64,000 nucleotides of DNA from Sphingobacteriales bacterium. Its GTDB lineage: Bacteria; Bacteroidota; Bacteroidia; Chitinophagales; Chitinophagaceae. Every line of letters starts with the position of its first letter. Position 1 is the first letter of the stretch. Shown here piece by piece: positions 43,783-51,772 of the stretch. A program made the position numbers and the translations under genes. The stretch lies in NCBI GenBank assembly GCA_026391525.1, contig JAPLEF010000146.1:1-64000 (forward strand), given 5' to 3'. Under the pieces are notes generated by a model. It worked only from the letters and a program-made list of their open reading frames with translations, ran no database searches and was not told where the DNA came from.

Positions 43783-44190
43783 CTATTTTCCAGTCATGCC
43801 ATCCACACTGAATTTTCCCGGTCCAAGAATCAGCAATGTGAGGTAAGCCCCTAAATAAATCGTTGCCATTTCTCCTTCACCCATAAAATCGCTATGGTGT
43901 GCTTTGGTCAAAGCAACCAGCATGGTGATGATCAGAGGCACACAGGCCAGGCGGGTAAACAAGCCAAGTATGATGAAAAGGGCACAGAAAAATTCTGCAA
44001 AAACAGTCAGGGATAATGAAGCCGCCTGACCGATTCCCATAAAATTCATAAAATCTTTTTTGTACTCTGCGAAATGCACGAGTTTATCGTAGCCATGTTT
44101 CATCATTAGCACTCCTGAAAATAACCTGAGCAGTAGCATGGCAATATTGAAAGCCCCGGCTGAATAATGAGTGGAAATCAGTTTTTTCAT
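43783..44190 (-). CDS. DoxX family membrane protein
   Basis: 135 aa with four spans and the DoxX pattern LLLRLFSGVLMMKHGYDKL, LTVFAEFFCALFIILGLFTRLAC and a final GPGKFSVD. DoxX-type proteins are associated with redox or quinone metabolism, but their function is unclear. Only one base separates its stop from the thioesterase stop. Confidence 0.85.
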   Translation of the reverse strand: MKKLISTHYSAGAFNIAMLLLRLFSGVLMMKHGYDKLVHFAEYKKDFMNFMGIGQAASLSLTVFAEFFCALFIILGLFTRLACVPLIITMLVALTKAHHSDFMGEGEMATIYLGAYLTLLILGPGKFSVDGMTGK

Positions 44191-44402
44191 AATGTATCGT
44201 TTGGATGAGATGGTAAAAATAAGAAAACCATCGGTACAATTTGTTATTCCGGAGATGAAAAAAACTATTGCTTTACCAACTTTTTAACAGCATGTTAGAA
44301 AGAGATTCCTTTTGTTTACATCCTTAAATGTAATTTTCTGTTTTTGGAAACTAAAGTGTACAGGTGATTTGCCTTTGCAGATGAAAATGGAATAATAAAC
44401 CT

Positions 44403-47400
44403 ATGTGGAAAAATTGGTTAATAGTCGCTTTTATTTTCAAGATGGTATTTAATACCGGGTTTGCCCAATCCACACATGTGGTGAACGATCCGGAAAAGGC
44501 TTTCAAGCAAATGAAAGACCATTTTGTAAAGGGTGAATATGGCTTTGCTTATCCTTTAGCACGTGAATTGCAGTCAACTTATACTGCCGAAAAATCTACT
44601 GATGCCGGATATCTGTTTGATGAAGTGAACTATTATACAGCAGCACTGGAGTTGATTTTGCAACTCCCCGTTGGCGTTAGTCATGCTGAAACACTGCTAT
44701 CAGGAACTATGAATCCTGCACGCAGGCAATTGTTGCATTATCACCTGGCCCATCACTATTTTCTTCACGATGATTTCAACAATACGATAAACCATTATAC
44801 ACTAGCCGGAGTAGATAATCTGGATAATGATGCCATTGCCACAGCAAAGTTCGAGAAAGCCTATGCCCATTTCAACCTGAAACAGTTCGAAGCGGCCAAG
44901 CCCCTTTTTAATGAAATATTTCAATTGCCTGATAGCAAGTATCATCTCGCCGCAAGTTATTATTATGGGTTTATCTGTTATCATCAGGGATTTTATGCAG
45001 AAGCGATAAAGGCATTCCGTTTAATTGAAGCCAACCCTGCTTATTCGGGAGTGGTTCCTTACTATCTTTCCGAATTGTATTATTTCCAGGGAAAGAAGGA
45101 AGATGCCCTTAAGTATGGCGAGAGCGTTCTTGCCCGTGGTGGTAACCTTTACTATGAAAAGGAACTCAAATTACTGATTGGTCAGTTATACTTTGAAAAA
45201 AAGGAATTTGCCATCGCCTTACCACTGTTGAGAGATTATGTTGCTGCAAGCGAAAAGGTTTCTAAAGAAGTGATGTACGAATTGAGCTATTGTTATTATA
45301 AGGTCAACAACATCGAAAAAGCTATTGAAGGTTTCCGGCAGCTCAGTAATGAAAAGGATTCTATGGCACAGAACAGCATGTATCTGCTTGGCAACCTCTA
45401 CCTGAAGAAAGATGATAAATCTAATGCACGCATCGCTTTCCAGTATTGTGCGTTCAACAGCAGCAATGCCCAACAACAGCAGGCCTCCCGTTTCAATTAC
45501 GCTAAACTGTCATTCGAGTTGGGCTATCAGGATATCGCACTTCGTGAAATGCGTTCCTATCTCAAAGATTATCCCACTGCCACTGATGCAGATGAAGCAA
45601 AAGAAATCCTCCTTAGCTTATTAGCCAATACCAATAATTTCACTGATGCATTGGAGATGTACAAACAGTTTGGGCAGCCAACATCAGCTATGCAGAAAAT
45701 GCTGCCTAGGATACAATTTGGACTTGCCATGGATTTGCTGAACGACCAGCGGTTGGATGAAGCATCAGGTTTGCTGCAATCGATATTGAAAAATCCGCAG
45801 GCAGGTGGAACGTTGCCATATGCCCTTTTCTGGAATGCTGAAATTGCATATAGGCAAAATCGTTATGATGAAGCCAATCGCGGATATCAATCATTTTTAG
45901 AAGCCCGTGTACAGCCCGTTGGTGAAGCCAACGCTCAAACGGCACAATATAATTCGGGGTATTGCTGGTTTCAAAAAGGAGATTATAAAAATGCGCTTAC
46001 TCAATTTGAATCAGTCACTAAAACGGTGAACAGCAACAGCAGCAGTTTGATCCAGGATGCTTATGTTCGTGAGGCGGATTGCTATTACATGTTACGTGAT
46101 TATCAAAACGCTAATATTATTTATACAAAAGTTATTAAGCTTTCATTACCTGCTTCAGATCATGCTTTGTATCAACAGGCGATGATTGCCGGAATCAAGA
46201 ACCCTTCTGAAAAAATTAATTTGCTCAATAAGCTTACCGCACAATATCCCACGAGTAATCTGGTTGCAGACGCAACAATGGAAATAGCGAATACTTTTCT
46301 GGCAGATGAAAAGTTTGCTGCTGCAGTACCTTACCTTAACAAACTCATCAACCAAAAATCTGCCGAAGGTTTGAAACCAAAAGTTTACCTCAAACTAGCA
46401 CTGGCTCATTACAATAACAATGAAAATGGGGAAGCTTTAAAAGCCTATGATGCACTCATAGAAAATTATCCTCAATCCGCAGAAGCCATGGAAGCTATAG
46501 GTTTGGTGAAGAATATCTATGTAGAAGAAGGCAAGCCTGATGCTTATATCGAACTCATGGCCCGCCTTGGCAAACCGGTGAGCATGAATGAAGCAGATTC
46601 ACTTGCTTATGCTTCAGCCATTTTAAAAGCAGGTAAAGCAGATTGTAATACTACTGTTGCTGCATTTCAGGAATATTTAACGCGTTTTCCGGATGGGGCT
46701 TCCGCCTTAGTTGCACATCAGCATATCGGTGAATGTTATGTGGAATTGAAAAATTATGCGGAAGCCATCAAATCGTATCAATTCATTTTTAGCATGGGGG
46801 TTAGTCCATATTTTGATGAAGCTTGCAGCGAACTGGCCCGCCTTCAATATGTGGAATACAAAGATTATCTATCGGCAAGAAAATATTATGAGAGTTTGTA
46901 TCAAAACACCAATGATGAAACGATGCGGCTTGATGCATTGCGCGGATGGGTTCGCTGCAATTACCAGCTTAAAGATTATCAGGGAGCAAGTTCAATAGCT
47001 AGCCAGTTGCTTTCCCGAAAAGGCATCAGTACCGATGATAAATCGATTGCCGCACTCGTATTGGGTAAATCGCAACAAGCAACCGACTGTAATGCAGCCA
47101 TTACCTCCTTCAAATCGGTTGCCGCTATAAATAAATCTGCCTGGGGGGCTGAGGCAAGGTATGAAATAGCTGCCTGTTATTTTCAGCAAAAACAACTTAG
47201 GCTTTCAGAAAAAGCAGCATTGGCCGTAATCAAAGAAACCGGCTCCTACGATTATTGGGTAACCAAGGCTTATATTCTTATCGGTGATATTTTTATGGAA
47301 GAGAAAGATTATTTCAATGCTAAGGCAACCTACGAAAGTGTTTCCCGTAATGCTAACATTGAAGAATTGAAAACCATTGCAACAGATAAGTTTCAGCTTG

Positions 47401-47444
47401 CTGTTGATGCCGAATCAAAAAATACTAAAATTGCCAACCCCTAA
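44403..47444 (+). CDS. large exported tetratricopeptide-repeat protein
   Basis: 1013 aa. A signal peptide (MWKNWLIVAFIFKMVFNTGFA) is followed by more than twenty helix-turn-helix TPR units through the whole length (for example EAIKAFRLIEANPAYSG, AIEGFRQLSNEKDSM, YAEAIKSYQFIFSMG). No catalytic domain is visible. Such proteins act as scaffolds in the periplasm or at the outer membrane. The gene precedes an outer-membrane barrel gene by 3 bases and is in an operon with it and with a HU-like membrane protein. Confidence 0.85.
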   Translation: MWKNWLIVAFIFKMVFNTGFAQSTHVVNDPEKAFKQMKDHFVKGEYGFAYPLARELQSTYTAEKSTDAGYLFDEVNYYTAALELILQLPVGVSHAETLLSGTMNPARRQLLHYHLAHHYFLHDDFNNTINHYTLAGVDNLDNDAIATAKFEKAYAHFNLKQFEAAKPLFNEIFQLPDSKYHLAASYYYGFICYHQGFYAEAIKAFRLIEANPAYSGVVPYYLSELYYFQGKKEDALKYGESVLARGGNLYYEKELKLLIGQLYFEKKEFAIALPLLRDYVAASEKVSKEVMYELSYCYYKVNNIEKAIEGFRQLSNEKDSMAQNSMYLLGNLYLKKDDKSNARIAFQYCAFNSSNAQQQQASRFNYAKLSFELGYQDIALREMRSYLKDYPTATDADEAKEILLSLLANTNNFTDALEMYKQFGQPTSAMQKMLPRIQFGLAMDLLNDQRLDEASGLLQSILKNPQAGGTLPYALFWNAEIAYRQNRYDEANRGYQSFLEARVQPVGEANAQTAQYNSGYCWFQKGDYKNALTQFESVTKTVNSNSSSLIQDAYVREADCYYMLRDYQNANIIYTKVIKLSLPASDHALYQQAMIAGIKNPSEKINLLNKLTAQYPTSNLVADATMEIANTFLADEKFAAAVPYLNKLINQKSAEGLKPKVYLKLALAHYNNNENGEALKAYDALIENYPQSAEAMEAIGLVKNIYVEEGKPDAYIELMARLGKPVSMNEADSLAYASAILKAGKADCNTTVAAFQEYLTRFPDGASALVAHQHIGECYVELKNYAEAIKSYQFIFSMGVSPYFDEACSELARLQYVEYKDYLSARKYYESLYQNTNDETMRLDALRGWVRCNYQLKDYQGASSIASQLLSRKGISTDDKSIAALVLGKSQQATDCNAAITSFKSVAAINKSAWGAEARYEIAACYFQQKQLRLSEKAALAVIKETGSYDYWVTKAYILIGDIFMEEKDYFNAKATYESVSRNANIEELKTIATDKFQLAVDAESKNTKIANP

Positions 47445-47447
47445 CCT

Positions 47448-49127
47448 ATGAGGCTCAAGTTTACGATAGCAATGATCAGATCCTGCAGTTTCCGAATGGC
47501 AGGCATTGTTTTATTCCAATTGGTTTTACTTACGGCTTCTGCTCAGCGTGATACTTTGAAAAAGCCACAAGCCATAGAAATCATTTCGGCCTATAAACCC
47601 ATCCTTCGTTCCGTAGTAAAAATAAATTTCTCCGGTACAGCTTTACCTGCTGATTCTAACCGAACAGTTCGTGCTTATCAATTGCCTTCCCAGCAATTGT
47701 TTTATGCTTATCAGGCCGTTCCTTTGAAACCACTGGCATTGGAAAACGACACATCCATTTATCTGGGCCAACGCAATTATGCAAAGCTGGGTATCGGTAA
47801 TCTTCAAACTTTATATGCCGAAGCAGGTGTTGGTTTTGGCGATGGAAGAAATCGTCTTCTAAATATCATAGGTAGTTTCCGAAATAGTAAAGGCAAAATT
47901 CGTTTTCAGGATTATAGCGAATTTTCCATAAAAGCCAACGGAAGTTATTTTCTTCCGGGAAAAGAAGTTTATGGCTCATTGGGTTTTCAACAGCGCCAGC
48001 AATTTTTTTACGGATATAATCAGCAAGTGTTCGATTTCTCCAAAGATCAGTTAAGGCAACAGTTTCAAAGTATAAACATCAAAGCAGGCATCAGGAATAC
48101 TGAGCCCAATGAATTAGGCATAGATTACGACCCAACCATACAGGTGAAATTCTTTGCCAATAAAGACCGAAACAGCGAGAGTTCATTTCTGATTGATTTG
48201 CCGGTTACAAAAAGATGGGATGAGCATATCAATGCCGGTTTGCTTTTCCGTGCCGACCTTACCAATTATGCTTCTAAGGAACTGTTGCCGGAGGATATCA
48301 GTTTCAGCAATAATGTAGCTCTGCTTACAGCAAAAGTGGGTTATCAAAAAAACAGTTTAAACCTTACCATCGGAGCAACGGCTTCCTGGGATAATTCGGA
48401 TTTTGCATTTCTTCCAAACATTTATGGAGAGTGGCAGTTGGTTGAAAATAAATTTTCAATCATTGGCGGATGGGTAGGCGCCATCAACAAAAACACTATG
48501 CAGAATCTTACTGCCATCAATCCATTTCTAAGCACTTTACGTTCACAAACCAATACCAGAGAAACAGAATTTTATGGGGGTGTAAAAGCGCAGATTGGAA
48601 ATCATTTTCAGTTCAATGCCAAAGCAGGGTTCCTTACTTACCGGAACTATCAGTTTTTTGTAAACGATTACCGGGCAGGTGCTGAGGGAAAGAGTTTCAT
48701 TTTGTCGGATGAAAGCACCATGAATAATTTCAGGATAAAAGCTGATATGAGTTATGTGAACAAGGAACATTTCACTATCAATGCGGGCATCACCCTGAAT
48801 GGATTCACCGGAGTGACGGATAATGAAAAAGCCTGGCATACGGTTCCAATGGAAATCAATGCTTCACTTCGATGGTGGATTTTGAAACCTTTACTACTCA
48901 AGGCCGACTGCTATATTTTTGGTGGTGGCAATTATCTTGAAGTTGGTAATTTAAGCCGTTCATTCAACGGGGCTGCAGATTTTAGTGCAGGTGCTGAATA
49001 TAAAATCAACCGTCGTTTTAGTGCATTTCTTGATATCAACAATATCTTTGGCCAAAATTATCAGCGCTGGCATAATTATCCGGTTTACGGAATTAATTTC
49101 CTCGCTGGGCTGGTGGCCCGATTTTAA
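47448..49127 (+). CDS. outer-membrane beta-barrel protein (TonB-receptor-like, no clear plug)
   Basis: 559 aa. The start MRLKFTIAMIRSCSFRMAGI is possibly misplaced; a signal sequence ends near LLTASAQ. The body is rich in alternating aromatic strands (FHFNAKAGFLTYRNYQFF-like pattern) and ends in NFLAGLVARF with a terminal Phe, as in barrels assembled by BAM. The N-terminal segment AIEIISAYKPILRS resembles a short TonB-receptor-like start, but no full plug is seen. It is coupled to the TPR gene with a 3-base gap. Function unknown. Confidence 0.7.
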   Translation: MRLKFTIAMIRSCSFRMAGIVLFQLVLLTASAQRDTLKKPQAIEIISAYKPILRSVVKINFSGTALPADSNRTVRAYQLPSQQLFYAYQAVPLKPLALENDTSIYLGQRNYAKLGIGNLQTLYAEAGVGFGDGRNRLLNIIGSFRNSKGKIRFQDYSEFSIKANGSYFLPGKEVYGSLGFQQRQQFFYGYNQQVFDFSKDQLRQQFQSINIKAGIRNTEPNELGIDYDPTIQVKFFANKDRNSESSFLIDLPVTKRWDEHINAGLLFRADLTNYASKELLPEDISFSNNVALLTAKVGYQKNSLNLTIGATASWDNSDFAFLPNIYGEWQLVENKFSIIGGWVGAINKNTMQNLTAINPFLSTLRSQTNTRETEFYGGVKAQIGNHFQFNAKAGFLTYRNYQFFVNDYRAGAEGKSFILSDESTMNNFRIKADMSYVNKEHFTINAGITLNGFTGVTDNEKAWHTVPMEINASLRWWILKPLLLKADCYIFGGGNYLEVGNLSRSFNGAADFSAGAEYKINRRFSAFLDINNIFGQNYQRWHNYPVYGINFLAGLVARF

Positions 49128-49140
49128 CTATTTTTACCGG

Positions 49141-49779
49141 ATGGAACAACTGATGGCTGCTTATCTTTTCAGCAACGGGCATTGTCCCCTCCCGGGAATT
49201 GGTTCTTTACAGATCCATGCCGGATCAGCAAAAGCCTTTTATGCCAATAATTCGATCCTCGGTCCGCAGCCGGAGATCAGGTTGGTGAATAAGGAAGAAA
49301 ATGCCACTTCTTTTTTGCATTACCTTATCCGGAAGCTTGAGTTGAATGAGCAGGTTGTGATTACGATGGTTGGCGATTTTTGTGCAAAAATCAATCACCT
49401 CGATTTTGGGGAAGAACTTTCCTTAGCCGATGCGGGATTTTTCATGCGAACTAAAGAAGGAACGTTGAAATTTCATTCTGCCGTTGTACCTGCTTCCTTT
49501 TTTCCTGAGCTGCCTTTGGAAAGGATCTCACAACCTGGCAGCATCCATCAGGTTCGGGTAGGCGATACCGAAACCACCAGTGATGTGATGACCGAATATC
49601 TGAATGAAGCACCTCCTGTAAAAAAGTTTACCTGGTGGATGGCTGCATTACTGTTGCTTTTTTTAAGCATCGGCCTGATCATCTTTTACCAACAGGCAGC
49701 ATCTCATCAGGAATTATGGGGGAACAGTCAGCCTATCAAGCCTCCACAACCTTCTTCATCTTATCAAATAGTGAACTGA
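49141..49779 (+). CDS. HU-CCDC81-like protein with one membrane span
   Basis: 212 aa from MEQLMAAYLFSNGHCPLPGI. The track's N-terminal extension overlaps the barrel gene in another frame. Residues ~1-130 look like the bacterial HU-CCDC81-type fold (PGIGSLQIHAGS, GPQPEIRLVN), though weakly. A polar linker precedes a single span (WWMAALLLLFLSIGLIIFY, ~162-182) and a short periplasmic tail. In Bacteroidota such proteins often carry a SPOR domain, which is absent here. It is last in the TPR/barrel operon. Confidence 0.65.
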   Translation: MEQLMAAYLFSNGHCPLPGIGSLQIHAGSAKAFYANNSILGPQPEIRLVNKEENATSFLHYLIRKLELNEQVVITMVGDFCAKINHLDFGEELSLADAGFFMRTKEGTLKFHSAVVPASFFPELPLERISQPGSIHQVRVGDTETTSDVMTEYLNEAPPVKKFTWWMAALLLLFLSIGLIIFYQQAASHQELWGNSQPIKPPQPSSSYQIVN

Positions 49780-49804
49780 CCGAATTTTCTGTTTATTTAT
49801 ATTC

Positions 49805-50695
49805 ATGAACCATTACGAACATTGTCCATTATGCGGATCTGCTTTGATCTCTTCGGTTTTGAAGGCAAAAGACCACACCGTATCGGGAGAGATTTTCAAT
49901 ATCTGGGCTTGTAAGGATTGCACCGGAAGGTTTACCCAGGATGTTCCAGCTATGGAAGCGATTGCGCCGTATTACCAATCTGAAAATTATGTTTCCCATA
50001 CAGAAACAAAGGCTGGCTTTATCAACCGATTGTACCATCAGGTTCGGAACATAACGGTGAAGGGTAAATGCAATTTTATTCGGAAAGAAACCGGGCTTAC
50101 TACCGGGCGATTGCTTGATGTTGGTGCAGGTACAGGTACTTTTCTTAGTGTGATGAAAAAAGAAGGATGGGAAGTTACGGGTATTGAACCCGATGAACAA
50201 GCCAGAAAGAATGCCAATATTATCAATGATATATCGCTTTTACCTGCAGCAAGTTTTTTTGAACAGCAGCCGGAAAGTTTCGATGCCATCAGCATGTGGC
50301 ATGTACTGGAACATGTGCACCAGTTACATGAATACATAGCTCATCTGAAAAAAATCCTGAAAAAGGATGGAGTGCTTTTTATCGCTGTTCCCAATTATAC
50401 CAGTTCAGATGCTCAACATTACGATTCTTTATGGGCTGCATATGATGTACCCAGGCATCTTTATCATTTTTCTCCTTTGAGTATGAAGCTATTGATGATC
50501 AAGCATGGTTTGGAAATTACGCGAATGGCCCCTATGTGGTTCGATAGTTTTTATGTGAGCATGCTCAGTGAAAAGTACCGGTCAGGGAAAAACAAACTTA
50601 TACCCGCTTTCGTACAGGGCTTGAAAACAGATCTGGCAACTATGAAAAAGGTAAGTTCTTGTAGTTCTATCATTTATATCATCCGAAAAAAATAA
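49805..50695 (+). CDS. class I SAM-dependent methyltransferase with N-terminal zinc ribbon
   Basis: 296 aa. An N-terminal CxxC...CxxC zinc-ribbon-like segment (CPLCGSALISS and WACKDC) precedes a Rossmann methyltransferase. It has the glycine motif LLDVGAGTGTFL, the acidic loop GIEPDEQARKNA and SMWHVLEHVHQLHEYI (family 23 type). Relatives act on sugars or lipid-linked intermediates. Target unknown. It lies 25 bases downstream of the HU-like gene. Confidence 0.85.
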   Translation: MNHYEHCPLCGSALISSVLKAKDHTVSGEIFNIWACKDCTGRFTQDVPAMEAIAPYYQSENYVSHTETKAGFINRLYHQVRNITVKGKCNFIRKETGLTTGRLLDVGAGTGTFLSVMKKEGWEVTGIEPDEQARKNANIINDISLLPAASFFEQQPESFDAISMWHVLEHVHQLHEYIAHLKKILKKDGVLFIAVPNYTSSDAQHYDSLWAAYDVPRHLYHFSPLSMKLLMIKHGLEITRMAPMWFDSFYVSMLSEKYRSGKNKLIPAFVQGLKTDLATMKKVSSCSSIIYIIRKK

Positions 50696-50702
50696 CAGGG
50701 CA

Positions 50703-51629
50703 TCAAGTAAGTTGCGCTATTGCCGCTTCGATGCGGCTAATGGTTTCATCATCGCTTAAACTAACGGGTTCAAACGGTTTCCCAATCAATTTTCCATAAA
50801 GTTCTATGTATCTCCCACTGATTTCGCCGATCCATTCGGGGCTCATATGGGGAACCTGCTGGCCTTCCTTGCCCATGAAATGGTTGGCAATAAGCCATTC
50901 TCTTACGAATTCTTTGCTGAGTTGTTTTTGTTTTTCCGAATTCGATTGCCTTTCTTCAAAACCATCTTTTAAAAAATAGCGGGAAGAATCAGGCGTGTGG
51001 ATTTCATCCATCAAGGTAATCTGATCATCAATTTTTCCGAACTCATATTTGGTATCCGCCAGAATCAGGTTTCGGTTAGATGCGATTTCTTGTCCTCTTG
51101 CAAACAATGCCAAAGCATATTGGCTGAGCGTTTCCCACTCTGCCGGGGTACATAATCCGGTTGCAATGATTTCTTCTTTGCTGATATCTTCATCATGCCC
51201 TTCTGAAGCCTTTGTTGAAGGAGTGATTATCGGATGTGGAAAGGCGTCGTTTTCTTTCATGTTTTCGGGAAGCGGCACACCACAAAGCACACGAAGGCCT
51301 TGCTGGTAAGTGCGCCAGGCATGACCTGTTAGGTTGCCCCTCACTACCATTTCAATTTTGTAAGGGATACACTTCTTTCCTATACTCACCTGGGGTGCGG
51401 GGCAGGAGAGCAGCCAATTGGGACAAATATCTTTTGTAGCATTCAGCATATATGCAGCAATTTGATTCAAAACCTGTCCTTTAAAAGGAATCGGTTGAGG
51501 AAGAATCACATCGAAGGCAGAAATACGGTCGCTGGCAACCATCACCAACCATCGATCACTGATGGTGTAAACATCTCTTACTTTGCCGCTGTAAAATGAC
51601 GTCTGATCGGTAAATTTCATGCCTTTCAT
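50703..51629 (-). CDS. purC: phosphoribosylaminoimidazole-succinocarboxamide synthase
   Basis: ATP-dependent ligation of aspartate to CAIR in purine synthesis. 308 aa, the longer form found in Bacteroidota and yeast. Motifs: FYSGKVRDVYTISDRWLV (ATP-binding start), DRISAFDVILPQPIPFKG, EMVVRGNLTGHAWRTYQQG, NLILADTKYEFGKID and LMDEIHTPDSSRYF. The start is MKGMKFTDQ or the inner MKFTDQ; the difference is three residues. Confidence 0.95.
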   Translation of the reverse strand: MKGMKFTDQTSFYSGKVRDVYTISDRWLVMVASDRISAFDVILPQPIPFKGQVLNQIAAYMLNATKDICPNWLLSCPAPQVSIGKKCIPYKIEMVVRGNLTGHAWRTYQQGLRVLCGVPLPENMKENDAFPHPIITPSTKASEGHDEDISKEEIIATGLCTPAEWETLSQYALALFARGQEIASNRNLILADTKYEFGKIDDQITLMDEIHTPDSSRYFLKDGFEERQSNSEKQKQLSKEFVREWLIANHFMGKEGQQVPHMSPEWIGEISGRYIELYGKLIGKPFEPVSLSDDETISRIEAAIAQLT

Positions 51630-51727
51630 GCCGCTAAAGTAGCATCAATCCTCTAATAATCTGGCAGTGATTTTTGCTTAAGATTTCAACACCTGTTCAC
51701 AAATATTATTTCAAAAGGAGGTCAACA

Positions 51728-51772
51728 ATGCTTATTTTGCTATTTATTGTAAACCAAAACAACCAGATATGA
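51728..51772 (+). CDS. 14-codon upstream ORF (possible leader peptide)
   Basis: MLILLFIVNQNNQI, too short for the ORF track. It is preceded by AAAGGAGGT, a near-perfect Shine-Dalgarno sequence 6 bases before the ATG, unusual in this window. Its TGA overlaps the ATG of the TonB receptor as ATGA, a classical coupling arrangement. It may be a translated leader or a coincidence. See findings. Confidence 0.35.
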   Translation: MLILLFIVNQNNQI

